DNA of 59,786 nucleotides from assembly GCF_000003605.2 (NCBI RefSeq), contig NW_003155017.1:1-59786 (forward strand), given 5' to 3'. The stretch is from Saccoglossus kowalevskii. Lineage: Eukaryota; Hemichordata; Enteropneusta; Harrimaniidae. Position 1 is the stretch's first letter, and each line of letters begins with the position of its first letter. The notes below the pieces were generated by a model. It was not told the origin of the DNA. It worked only from the letters and a program-made list of their open reading frames with translations, and searched no databases. The position numbers and the translations under genes were made by a program. Below are positions 11,480 through 24,800 of this stretch, piece by piece.

Positions 11480-13690
11480 AGTGATCACCACAGTGGATAT
11501 CAAGATGGGAAACACGAGTTTTGTTTTAGGCCTTAGTGACCACCACAGTGGATATCAAGATATGGAACACGAGTTTTGTTTTAGGCCTTAGTGACCACCA
11601 CAGTGGATATCAAGATAAGAAACACAAGTTTTATTTTAGGCCTTAGTGACCACCACAGTGGATATCAAGATAAGAAACACAAGTTTTATTTTAGGCCTTA
11701 GTGACCACCACAGTGGATATCAAGATAAGAAACACAAGTTTTATTTTAGGTCTTAGTGACCACCACAGTGGATATCAAGATATGAAACACAAGTTTTGTT
11801 TTAGGGCTTAGTGACCACCACAGTGGATATCAAGATTAGAAATGCAAGTTTTGTTTTAGGCCTGAGTGACCACCACAGTGGATATCGAGATGGGAAACAC
11901 AAGTTTTGTTTTAGGCCTTAGTGACCACCACAGTGGATATCAAGATATGGAGCAAGTTTTGTTTTAGGCCTTAGTGACCACCACAGTGGATATCTAGATA
12001 GAAACACAAGTTTTATTTTAGGCCTTAGTGACCACCACAGTGGATATCAAGATAAGAAACACAAGTTTTATTTTAGGTCTTAGTGACCACCACAGTGGAT
12101 ATCAAGATATGAAACACAAGTTTTGTTTTAGGCCTTAGTGACCACCACAGTGGATATCAAGATAAGAAACACAAGTTTTGTTTTAGGCCTTAGTGACCAC
12201 CACAGTGGATATCGAGATGGGAAACACAAGTTTTGTTTTAGGCCTTAGTGACCACCACAGTGGATATCAAGATATGAAACAAGTTTTGTTTTAGGCCTTA
12301 GTGACCACCACAGTGGATATCTAGATAAGAAACACAAGTTTTGTTTTAGGCCTTAGTGACCACCACAGTGGATATCAAGATATGAAACACAAGTTTTGTT
12401 TTAGGCCTTAGTGACCACCACAGTGGATATCAAGATAAGAAACACTAGTTTTGTTTTAGGCCTTAGTGACCACCACAGTGGATATCAAGATAAGAAACAC
12501 AAGTTTTGTTTTAGGCCTTAGTGACCACCACAGTGGATATCAAGATAAGAAACACAAGTTTTGTTTTAGGCCTTAGTGATCACCACAGTGGATATCAAGA
12601 TAAGAAACACAAGTTTTGTTTTAGGCCTCAGTGAGCACCACAGTGGATATCAAGATAAGAAACACAAGTTTTATTTTAGGTCTTAGTGACCACCACAGTG
12701 GATATCAAGATAAGAAACACAAGTTTTGTTTTGGGCCTTAGTAACCACCACAGTGGATATCAAGATATGAAACACAAGTTTTGTTTTAGGCCTTAGTGAC
12801 CACCACAGTGGATATCAAGATAAGAAACACAAGTTTTGTTTTAGGCCTTAGTGACCACCACAGTGGATATCAAGATACGAAACACGAGTTTTGTTTTAGG
12901 CCTTAGTGACCACCACAGTGGATATCAAGATAAGAAACACAAGTTTTATTTCAGGCCTTAGTGACCACCACAGTAGATATCAAGATAAGAAACACAAGTT
13001 TTATTTTAGGTCTTAGTGATCACCACAGTGGATATCAAGATAAGAAACACAAATTTTGTTTTAGGTCTTAGTGACCACCACAGTGGATATCAAGATAAGA
13101 AACACAAATTTTGTTTTAGGTCTTAGTGACCACCACAGTGGATATCAAGATAAGAAACACAAGTTTTATTTTAGACCTTAGTGACCACCACAGTGGATAT
13201 CAAGATAAGAAACACAAGTTTTATTTTAGGTCTTAGTGACCACCACAGTGGATATCAAGATATGAAACACAAGTTTTATTTTAGGTCTTAGTGACCACCA
13301 CAGTGGATATCAAGATATGAAACACAAGTTTTGTTTTAGGCCTTAGTGACCACCACAGTGGATATCAAGATACGAAACACGAGTTTTGTTTTAGGCCTTA
13401 GTGACCACCACAGTGGATATCAAGATGGGAAACACAAGTTTTGTTTTAGGCCTTAGTGACCACCACAGTGGATATCAAGATAAGAAACACAAGTTTTATT
13501 TTAGGTCTTAGTGACCACCACAGTGGATATCAAGATATGATACACAAGTTTTATTTTTAGGTCTTAGTGACCACCACAGTGGATATCAAGATAAGAAACA
13601 CAAGTTTTGTTTTAGGCCTTAGTGACCACCACAGTGGATATCAAGATAGAAACACAAGTTTTGTTTTAGGCTTAGTGATCACCACAGTGG
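11480..13690 (+). repeat. Less homogeneous satellite with length variants
   Basis: Units here are 55-bp satellite with more changes than neighbouring domains. Several are short: near 11,945 (GGAGCAAG, 2 bp lost), 11,995 (CTAGATAGAAAC, 1 bp lost), 12,278 (GAAACAAG, 2 bp lost), 13,647 and 13,670 (1 bp each). One has an extra T near 13,555. Rare forms include GGGCTTAG and AAATGCAAG near 11,840. Higher divergence with no long partner segment noticed suggests an older, less recently exchanged part, though this was judged by eye. Confidence 0.7.
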
Positions 13691-13699
13691 ATATCAAGA

Positions 13700-15420
13700 T
13701 AAGAAACACAAGTTTTGTTTTAGGCCTTAGTGACCACCACAGTGGATATCAAGATAAGAAACACAAGTTTTATTTTAGACCTTAGTGACCACCACAGTGG
13801 ATATCAAGATAAGAAACACAAGTTTTGTTTTAGGCCTTAGTGACCACCACAGTGGATATCAAGATAAGAAACACAAGTTTTGTTTTAGGTCTTAGTGACC
13901 ACCACAGAAGATATCAAGATAAGAAACACAAGTTTTATTTTAGACCTTAGTGACCACCACAGTGGATATCAAGATAAGAAACACAAGTTTTATTTTAGGT
14001 CTTAGTGACCACCACAGTGGATATCAAGATAAGAAACACAAGTTTTGTTTTAGGCCTTAGTGACCACCACAGTGGATATCAAGATAAGAAACACAAGTTT
14101 TGTTTTAGGCCTTAGTGATCACCACAGTGGATATCAAGATAAGAAACACAAATTTTGTTTTAGGTCTTAGTGACCACCACAGTGGATATCAAGATAAGAA
14201 ACACAAGTTTTATTTTAGACCTTAGTGACCACCACAGTGGATATCAAGATATGAAACACAAGTTTTATTTTAGGTCTTAGTGACCACCACAGTGGATATC
14301 AAGATAAGAAACACAAGTTTTGTTTTAGGCCTTAGTGACCACCACAGTGGATATCAAGATAAGAAACACAAGTTTTGTTTTAGGCCTTAGTGATCACCAC
14401 AGTGGATATCAAGATAAGAAACACAAGTTTTGTTTTAGGCCTCAGTGACCACCACAGTGGATATCAAGATAAGAAACACAAGTTTTATTTTAGGTCTTAG
14501 TGACCACCACAGTGGATATCAAGATAAGAAACACAAGTTTTGTTTTGGGCCTTAGTAACCACCACAGTGGATATCAAGATATGAAACACAAGTTTTGTTT
14601 TAGGCCTTAGTGACCACCACAGTGGATATCAAGATATGAAACACAAGTTTTGTTTTAGGCCTTATTGACCACCACAGTGGATATCAAGATACGAAACACG
14701 AGTTTTGTTTTAGGCCTTAGTGACCACCACAGTGGATATCAAGATAAGAAACACAAGTTTTATTTTAGGCCTTAGTGACCACCACAGTGGATATCAAGAT
14801 AAGAAACACAAGTTTTGTTTTAGGCCTTAGTGACCACCACAGTGGACATCAAGATAAGAAACACAAGTTTTGTTTTAGGCCTTAGTGACCACCACAGTGG
14901 ATATCAAGAAAAGAACCACAAGTTTTATTTTAGGCCTTAGTGACCACCACAGTGGATATCAAGATAAGAAACACAAGTTTTGTTTTAGGCCTTAGTGACC
15001 ACCACAGTGGATATCAAGATAAGAAACACAAGTTTTGTTTTAGGCCTTAGCGATCACCACAGTGGATATCAAGATAAGAAACACAAGTTTTATTTTAGGT
15101 CTTAGTGACCACCACAGTGGATATCAAGATAAGAAACACAAGTTTTGTTTTAGGTCTTAGTGATCACCACAGTGGATATCAAGATAAGAAACACAAGTTT
15201 TGTTTTGGGCCTTAGTAACCACCACAGTGGATATCAAGATATGAAACACAAGTTTTGTTTTAGGCCTTAGTGACCACCACAGTGGATATCAAGATATGAA
15301 ACACAAGTTTTGTTTTAGGCCTTAGTGACCACCACAGTGGATATCAAGATACGAAACACGAGTTTTGTTTTAGCCCTTAGTGACCACCACAATGGATATC
15401 AAGATAAGAAACACAAGTTT
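13700..15420 (+). repeat. 71/67-unit duplication, copy 1 (copy 2 about 17,605-19,105)
   Basis: Private markers pair this block with one 3.9-3.7 kb to the right. CACAGAAGATATC sits at offset 3,905 bp (71 units; 13,906 and 17,811). CTTATTGACC (14,661 and 18,346), ATCAAGAAAAGAACC (14,903 and 18,588) and TAGCCC followed by CACAATGG (15,371 and 19,056) are all at 3,685 bp (67 units). The change in offset is exactly four units (220 bp), lost from copy 2 near 18,240-18,340, where the TTTTGGGCC/TTAGTAACC units of copy 1 are missing. Divergence otherwise is very low. Confidence 0.82.
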
Positions 15421-15779
15421 TGTTTTAGGCCTTAGTGACCACCACAGTGGATATCAAGATATGAAACACAAGTTTTGTTTTAGGTCTTAGTGATCACCAC
15501 AGTGGATATCAAGATTAGAAACACGAGTTTTGTTTTAGGCCTTTGAGACCACCACAGTGGATATCAAGATAAGAAACACAAGTTTTATTTTAGGCCTTAG
15601 TGACCACCACAGTGGATATCAAGATATGAAACACAAGTTTTATTTTAGGTCTTTGTGACCACCACAGTGGATATCAAGATATGAAACACGAGTTTTGTTT
15701 TAGGCCTTAGTGCCCACCACAGTGGATATCAAGATAAGAAACACAAGTTTTATTTTAGGTCTTAGTGACCACCACAGTG

Positions 15780-17350
15780 GATATCAAGATAAGAAACACA
15801 AGTTTTGTTTTAGGCCTTAGTGACCTCCACAGTGGATATCAAGATAAGAAACACAAGTTTTGTTTTAGGCCTTAGTGACCACCACAGTGGATATCAAGAT
15901 AAGAAACACAAGTTTTGTTTTAGGCCTTAGTGACCACCACAGTGGATATCAAGATAAGAAACACAAGTTTTGTTTTAGGTCTTAGTGACCTCCACAGTGG
16001 ATATCAAGATAAGAAACACAAGTTTTGTTTTAGGCCTTAGTGACCTCCACAGTGGATATCAAGATCAGAAACACAAGTTTTGTTTTAGGCCTTAGTGACC
16101 TCCACAGTGGATATCAAGATAAGAAACACAAGTTTTGTTTTAGGTCTTAGTGACCTCCACAGTGGATATCAAGATAAGAAACACAAGTTTTATTTTAGGC
16201 CTTAGTGACCTCCACAGTGGATATCAAGATCAGAAACACAAGTTTTGTTTTAGGCCTTAGTGACCTCCACAGTGGATATCAAGATAAGAAACACAAGTTT
16301 TGTTTTAGGCCTTAGTGACCTCCACAGTGGATATCAAGATAAGAAACACAAGTTTTGTTTTAAGCCTTAGTGATCACCACAGTGGATATCAAGATAAGAA
16401 ACACAAGTTTTGTTTTAGGCCTTAGTGACCACCACAGTGGTTATCAAGATAAGAAACACAAGTTTTGTTTTAGGCCTTAGTGACCACCACAGTGGATATC
16501 AAGATAAGAAACACAAGTTTTGTTTTAGGTCTTAGTGACCTCCACAGTGGATATCAAGATAAGAAACACAAGTTTTGTTTTAGGCCTTAGTGACCTCCAC
16601 AGTGGATATCAAGATCAGAAACACAAGTTTTGTTTTAGGCCTTAGTGACCTCCACAGTGGATATCAAGATAAGAAACACAAGTTTTGTTTTAGGCATTAG
16701 TGATCACCACAGTGGATATCAAGATAAGAAACACAAGTATTGTTTTAGGTCTTAGTGACCTCCACAGTGGATATCAAGATAAGAAACACAAGTTTTGTTT
16801 TAGGCTTCAGTGAGCACCACAGTGGATATCAAGATAAGAAACACAAGTTTTATTTTAGGTCTTAGTGACCACCACAGTGGATATCAAGATTAGAAACACA
16901 AGTTTTGTTTTAGGCCTTAGTGACCACCACAGTGGATATCAAGATAAGAAACACAAGTTTTATTTTAGGTCTTAGTGACCACCACAGTGGATATCAAGAT
17001 ATGAAACACAAGTTTTGTTTTAGGCCTTAGTGACCACCACAGTGGATATCAAGATAAGAAACACAAGTTTTATTTTAGGTCTTAGTGACCACCACAGTGG
17101 ATATCAAGATATGAAACACAAGTTTTGTTTTAGGTCTTAGTGACCACCACAGTGGATATCAAGATAAGAAACACAAGTTTTGTTTTAGGCCTTAGTGACC
17201 ACCACAGTGGATATCAAGATCAGAAACACAAGTTTTGTTTTAGGCCTTAGTGACCTCCACAGTGGATATCAAGATAAGAAACACAAGTTTTGTTTTAGGC
17301 CTTAGTGATCACCACAGTGGATATCAAGATAAGAAACACAAGTTTTGTTT
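15780..17350 (+). repeat. CCTCC-class satellite domain
   Basis: Runs of GACCTCC units, including TCAGA and AAGCC forms, repeat the module seen at 533-1082. It ends with AAGTATTG and GGCTTCAGTGAGCACC units near 16,738-16,815, a combination seen again near 54,010-54,095. No other feature is present. Confidence 0.8.
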
Positions 17351-18669
17351 TAGGCCTTAGTGACCACCACAGTGGATATCAAGATAAGAAACACAAGTTT
17401 TGTTTTAGGCCTTAGTGACCACCACAGTGGATATCAAGATAAGAAACACAAGTTTTGTTTTAGCTCTTAGTGACCACCACAGTGGATATCAAGATAAGAA
17501 ACACAAGTTTTATTTTAGACCTTAGTGACCACCACAGTGGATATCAAGATAAGAAACACAAGTTTTATTTTAGGTCTTAGTGACCACCACAGTGGATATC
17601 AAGATAAGAAACACAAGTTTTGTTTTAGGCCTTAGTGACCACCACAGTGGATATCAAGATAAGAAACACAAGTTTTATTTTAGACCTTAGTGACCACCAC
17701 AGTGGATATCAAGATAAGAAACACAAGTTTTGTTTTAGGCCTTAGTGACCACCACAGTGGATATCAAGATAAGAAACACAAGTTTTGTTTTAGGTCTTAG
17801 TGACCACCACAGAAGATATCAAGATAAGAAACACAAGTTTTATTTTAGACCTTAGTGACCACCACAGTGGATATCAAGATAAGAAACACAAGTTTTATTT
17901 TAGGTCTTAGTGACCACCACAGTGGATATCAAGATAAGAAACACAAGTTTTGTTTTAGGCCTTAGTGACCACCACAGTGGATATCAAGATAAGAAACACA
18001 AGTTTTGTTTTAGGCCTTAGTGATCACCACAGTGGATATCAAGATAAGAAACACAAATTTTGTTTTAGGTCTTAGTGACCACCACAGTGGATATCAAGAT
18101 AAGAAACACAAGTTTTATTTTAGACCTTAGTGACCACCACAGTGGATATCAAGATATGAAACACAAGTTTTATTTTAGGTCTTAGTGACCACCACAGTGG
18201 ATATCAAGATAAGAAACACAAGTTTTGTTTTAGGCCTTAGTGACCACCACAGTGGATATCAAGATATGAAACACAAGTTTTGTTTTAGGCCTTAGTGACC
18301 ACCACAGTGGATATCAAGATATGAAACACAAGTTTTGTTTTAGGCCTTATTGACCACCACAGTGGATATCAAGATACGAAACACGAGTTTTGTTTTAGGC
18401 CTTAGTGACCACCACAGTGGATATCAAGATAAGAAACACAAGTTTTATTTTAGGCCTTAGTGACCACCACAGTGGATATCAAGATAAGAAACACAAGTTT
18501 TGTTTTAGGCCTTAGTGACCACCACAGTGGACATCAAGATAAGAAACACAAGTTTTGTTTTAGGCCTTAGTGACCACCACAGTGGATATCAAGAAAAGAA
18601 CCACAAGTTTTATTTTAGGCCTTAGTGACCACCACAGTGGATATCAAGATAAGAAACACAAGTTTTGTT

Positions 18670-20550
18670 TTAGGCCTTAGTGACCACCACAGTGGATATC
18701 AAGATAAGAAACACAAGTTTTGTTTTAGGCCTTAGCGATCACCACAGTGGATATCAAGATAAGAAACACAAGTTTTATTTTAGGTCTTAGTGACCACCAC
18801 AGTGGATATCAAGATAAGAAACACAAGTTTTGTTTTAGGTCTTAGTGATCACCACAGTGGATATCAAGATAAGAAACACAAGTTTTGTTTTGGGCCTTAG
18901 TAACCACCACAGTGGATATCAAGATATGAAACACAAGTTTTGTTTTAGGCCTTAGTGACCACCACAGTGGATATCAAGATATGAAACACAAGTTTTGTTT
19001 TAGGCCTTAGTGACCACCACAGTGGATATCAAGATACGAAACACGAGTTTTGTTTTAGCCCTTAGTGACCACCACAATGGATATCAAGATAAGAAACACA
19101 AGTTTTGTTTTAGGCCTTAGTGACCACCACAGTGGATATGAAGATAAGAAACACAAGTTTTATTTTAGGCCTTAGTGACCACCACAGTAGATATCAAGAT
19201 AAGAAACACAAGTTTTATTTTAGGTCTTAGTGATCACCACAGTGGATATCAAGATAAGAAACACAAATTTTGTTTTAGGTCTTAGTGACCACCACAGTGG
19301 ATATCATGATAAGAAACACAAGTTTTGTTTTAGGCCTTAGTGATCACCACAGTGGATATCAAGATAGGAAACACAAATTTTGTTTTAGGTCTTAGTGACC
19401 ACCACAGTGGATATCAAGATAAGAAACACAAGTTTTATTTTAGACCTTAGTGACCACCACAGTGGATATCAAGATAAGAAACACAAGTTTTATTTTAGGT
19501 CTTAGTGACCACCACAGTGGATATCAAGATATGAAACACAAGTTTTATTTTAGGTCTTAGTGACCACCACAGTGGATATCAAGATATGAAACACAAGTTT
19601 TGTTTTAGGCCTTAGTGACCACCACAGTGGATATCAAGATACGAAACACGAGTTTTGTTTTAGGCCTTAGTGACCACCACAGTGGATATCAAGATAAGAA
19701 ACACAAGTTTTGTTTTAGGCCTTAGTGACCACCACAGTGGATATCAAGATAAGAAACACAAGTTTTGTTTTAGGCCTTAGCGATCACCACAGTGGATATC
19801 AAGATAAGAAACACAAGTTTTATTTTAGGTCTTAGTGATCACCACAGTGGATATCAAGATAAGAAACACAAGTTTTGTTTTAGGTCTTAGTGATCACCAC
19901 AGTGGATATCAAGATAAGAAACACAAGTTTTGTTTTGGGCCTTAGTAACCACCACAGTGGATATCAAGATATGAAACACAAGTTTTGTTTTAGGCCTTAG
20001 TGACCACCACAGTGGATATCAAGATATGAAACACAAGTTTTGTTTTAGGCCTTAGTGACCACCACAGTGGATATCAAGATACGAAACACGAGTTTTGTTT
20101 TAGGCCTTAGTGACCACCACAGTGAATATCAAGATAAGAAACACAAGTTTTGTTTTAGGCCTTAGTGACCACCACAGTGGATATGAAGATAAGAAACACA
20201 AGTTTTATTTTAGGCCTTAGTGACCACCACAGTAGATATCAAGATAAGAAACACAAGTTTTATTTTAGGTCTTAGTGATCACCACAGTGGATATCAAGAT
20301 AAGAAACACAAATTTTGTTTTAGGTCTTAGTGACCACCACAGTGGATATCATGATAAGAAACACAAGTTTTGTTTTAGGCCTTAGTGATCACCACAGTGG
20401 ATATCAAGATAAGAAACACAAATTTTGTTTTAGGTCTTAGTGACCACCACAGTGGATATCAAGATAAGAAACACAAGTTTTATTTTAGACCTTAGTGACC
20501 ACCACAGTGGATATCAAGATAAGAAACACAAGTTTTATTTTAGGCCTTAG
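18670..20550 (+). repeat. 19-unit (1,045 bp) higher-order repeat, about 1.8 copies
   Basis: Markers recur at exactly 1,045 bp: CTTAGCGATC (18,731 and 19,776) and GTGGATATGAAG (19,132 and 20,177). Within one copy the order runs CTTAGCGATC/ATTTT; GATCACC; TTTTGGGCC; TTAGTAACC/TATGA; TATGA; TACGA; consensus; GATATGAAG; CAGTAGATATC; CACAAATTTT; ATCATGATAAG; CACAAATTTT; then ATTTT and TATGA units. The second copy breaks off near 20,550, where TACGA and TGGGA units follow directly. Parts of this module recur near 32,604, 36,009, 49,759 and 52,288. Confidence 0.83.
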
Positions 20551-23500
20551 TGACCACCACAGTGGATATCAAGATACGAAACACGAGTTTTGTTTTAGGC
20601 CTTAGTGACCACCACAGTGGATATCAAGATGGGAAACACAAGTTTTGTTTTAGGCCTTAGTGACCACCACAGTGGATATCAAGATAAGAAACACAAGTTT
20701 TATTTTAGGTCTTAGTGACCACCACAGTGGATATCAAGATATGAAACACAAGTTTTATTTTAGGTCTTAGTGACCACCACAGTGGATATCAAGATAAGAA
20801 ACACAAGTTTTGTTTTAGGCCTTAGTGACCACCACAGTGGATATCAAGATATGAAACACAAGTTTTGTTTCAGGCCTTAGTGACCACCACAGTGGATATC
20901 AAGATACGAAACACGAGTTTTGTTTTAGGCCTTAGTGACCACCACAGTGGATATCAAGATGGGAAACACAAGTTTTGTTTTAGGCCTTAGTGACCACCAC
21001 AGTGGATATCAAGATAAGAAACACAAGTTTTATTTTAGGTCTTAGTGACCACCACAGTGGATATCAAGATATGAAACACAAGTTTTATTTTAGGTCTTAG
21101 TGACCACCACAGTGGATATCAAGATAAGAAACACAAGTTTTGTTTTAGGCCTTAGTGACCACCACAGTGGATATCAAGATAAGAAACACAAGTTTTGTTT
21201 TAGGTCTTAGTGACCTCCACAGTGGATATCAAGATAAGAAACACAAGTTTTGTTTTAGGCCTTAGTGACCTCCACAGTGGATATCAAGATCAGAAACACA
21301 AGTTTTATTTTAGGTCTTAGTGACCACCACAGTGGATATCAAGATATGAAACACTAGTTTTATTTTAGGTCTTAGTGACCACCACAGTGGATATCAAGAT
21401 AAGAAACACAAGTTTTGTTTTAGGCCTTAGTGACCACCACAGTGGATATCAAGATAAGAAACACAAGTTTTGTTTTAGGCCTTAGTGACCACCACAGTGG
21501 ATATCAAGATAAGAAACACAAGTTTTGTTTTAGGTCTTAGTGACCTCCACAGTGGATATCAAGATAAGAAACACAAGTTTTGTTTTAGGCCTTAGTGACC
21601 TCCACAGTGGATATCAAGATCAGAAACACAAGTTTTGTTTTAGGCCTTAGTGACCTCCACAGTGGATATCAAGATAAGAAACACAAGTTTTGTTTTAGGC
21701 CTTAGTGACCTCCACAGTGGATATCAAGATAAGAAACACAAGTTTTGTTTTAGGCCTTAGTGATCACCACAGTGGATATCAAGATAAGAAACACAAGTTT
21801 TATTTTAGGCCTTAGTGACCACCCCAGTGGATATCAAGATAAGAAACACAAGTTTTGTTTTAGGCCTTAGTGACCACCACAGTGGATATCAAGATAAGAA
21901 ACACAAGTTTTGTTTTAGGTCTTAGTGACCACCACAGTGGATATCAAGATAAGAAACACAAGTTTTATTTTAGGTCTTAGTGACCACCACAGTGGATATC
22001 AAGATATGAAACACAAGTTTTATTTTAGGTCTTAGTGACCACCACAGTGGATATCAAGATATGAAACACAAGTTTTGTTTTAGGCCTTAGTGACCACCAC
22101 AGTGGATATCAAGATACGAAACACGAGTTTTGTTTTAGGCCTTAGTGACCACCACAGTGGATATCAAGATGGGAAACACAAGTTTTGTTTTAGGCCTTAG
22201 TGACCACCACAGTGGATATCAAAATAAGAAACACAAGTTTTATTTTAGGTCTTAGTGACCACCACAGTGGATATCAAGATATGAAACACAAGTTTGATTT
22301 TGGGTCTTAGTGACCACCACAGTGGATATCAAGATAAGAAACACAAGTTTTGTTTTAGGCCTTAGTGACCACCACAGTGGATATCAAGATAAGAAACACA
22401 AGTTTTGTTTTAGGCCTTAGTGACCACCACAGTGGATATCAAGATAAGAAACACAAGTTTTGTTTTAGGTCTTAGTGACCTCCACAGTGGATATCAAGAT
22501 AAGAAACACAAGTTTTGTTTTAGGCCTTAGTGACCTCCACAGTGGATATCAAGATAAGAAACACAAGTTTTATTTTAGGTCTTAGTGACCACCACAGTGG
22601 ATATCAAGATATGAAACACAAGTTTTATTTTAGGTCTTAGTACCCACCACAGTGGATATCAAGATAAGAAACACAAGTTTTGTTTTAGGCCTTAGTGACC
22701 ACCACAGTGGATATCAAGATAAGAAACACAAGTTTTGTTTTAGGCCTTAGTGACCACCACAGTGGATATCAAGATAAGAAACACAAGTTTTGTTTTAGGT
22801 CTTAGTGACCTCCACAGTGGATATCAAGATAAGAAACACAAGTTTTGTTTTAGGCCTTAGTGACCTCCACAGTGGATATCAAGATCAGAAACACAAGTTT
22901 TATTTTAGGTCTTAGTGACCACCACAGTGGATATCAAGATATGAAACACAAGTTTTATTTTAGGTCTTAGTGACCACCACAGTGGATATCAAGATAAGAA
23001 ACACAAGTTTTGTTTTAGGCCTTAGTGACCACCGCAGTGGATATCAAGATAAGAAACACAAGTTTTGTTTTAGGTCTTAGTGACCTCCACAGTGGATATC
23101 AAGATAAGAAACACAAGTTTTGTTTTAGGCCTTAGTGACCTCCACAATGGATATCAAGATCAGAAACACAAGTTTTGTTTTAGGCCTTAGTGACCTCCAC
23201 AGTGGATATCAAGATAAGAAACACAAGTTTTGTTTTAGGCCTTAGTGACCTCCACAGTGGATATCAAGATAAGAAACACAAGTTTTGTTTTAAGCCTTAG
23301 TGATCACCACAGTGGATATACAGATAAGAAACACAAGTTTTGTTTTAGGCCTTAGTGACCACCACAGTGGATATCAAGATAAGAAACACAAGTTTTGTTT
23401 TAGGTCTTAGTGACCACCACAGTGGATATCAAGATAAGAAACACAAGTTTTATTTTAGACCTTAGTGACCACCACAGTGGATATCAAGATAAGAAACACA

Positions 23501-24800
23501 AGTTTTATTTTAGGTCTTAGTGACCACCACAGTGGATATCAAGATAAGAAACACAAGTTTTGTTTTAGGCCTTAGTGACCACCACAGTGGATATCAAGAT
23601 AAGAAACACAAGTTTTGTTTTAGGCCTTAGTGATCACCACAGTGGATATCAAGATAAGAAACACAAGTTTTGTTTTAGGCCTTAGTGACCACCACAGTGG
23701 ATATCAAGATAAGAAACACAAGTTTTGTTTTAGGCCTTAGTGACCACCACAGTGGATATCAAGATGGGAAACACGAGTTTTGTTTTAGGCCTTAGTGACC
23801 ACCACAGTGGATATCAAGATGGGAAACACAAGTTTTATTTTAGGCCTTAGTGACCACCACAGTGGATATCAAGATGGGAAACACAAGTTTTATTTTAGGC
23901 CTTAGTGACCACCACAGTGGATATCAAGATATGAAACACAAGTTTTGTTTTAGGCCTTAGTGACCACCACAGTGGATATCAAGATAAGAAACACAAGTTT
24001 TATTTTAGGCCTTAGTGACCACCACAGTGGATATCAAGATATGAAACACAAGTTTTGTTTTAGGCCTTAGTGACCACCACAGTGGATATCAAGATAAGAA
24101 ACACAAGTTTTATTTTAGGCCTTAGTGACCACCACAGTGGATATCAAGATAAGAAACACAAGTTTTGTTTTAGGCCTTAGTGACCACCACAGTGGATATC
24201 AAGATAAGAAACACAAGTTTTGTTTTAGGTCTTAGTGACCTCCACAGTGGATATCAAGATAAGAAACACAAGTTTTATTTTAGGCCTTAGTGACCACCAC
24301 AGTGGATATCAAGATAAGAAACACAAGTTTCGTTTTAGGCCTTAGTGACCCCCCACAGTGGATATCAAGATAAGAAACACAAGTTTTATTTTAGGTCTTA
24401 GTGACCACCACAGTGGATATCAAAATATGAAACACAAGTTTTGTTTTAGGCCTTTAGTGACCACCACAGTGGATATCAAGATACGAAACACGAGTTTTGT
24501 TTTAGGCCTTAGTGACCACCACAGTGGATATCAAGATGGGAAACACAAGTTTTGTTTTAGGCCTTAGTGACCACCACAGTGGATATCAAGATAAGAAACA
24601 CAAGTTTTATTTTAGGTCTTAGTGACCACCACAGTGGATATCAAGATATGAAACACAAGTTTTATTTTAGGTCTTAGTGACCACCACAGTGGATATCAAG
24701 ATAAGAAACACAAGTTTTGTTTTAGGCCTTAGTGACCACCACAGTGGATATCAAGATAAGAAACACAAGTTTTGTTTTAGGCCTTAGTTACCACCACAGT
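20550..24800 (+). repeat. Mixed-class satellite containing copy 2 of the 9.5-11 kb block
   Basis: It starts with TACGA, TGGGA, ATTTT and TATGA units (20,550-21,200), with GTTTCAGGCC near 20,868. About 21,290-23,460 is the second copy of the 9,470-10,990 block, enlarged by two six-unit steps. From 23,750 to 24,340 TGGGA, TATGA and ATTTT units dominate. Two single-base insertions lie near 24,351 (GACCCCCCACAG) and 24,454 (GGCCTTTAG); the short open frame between them is an artefact of those shifts. Confidence 0.8.
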
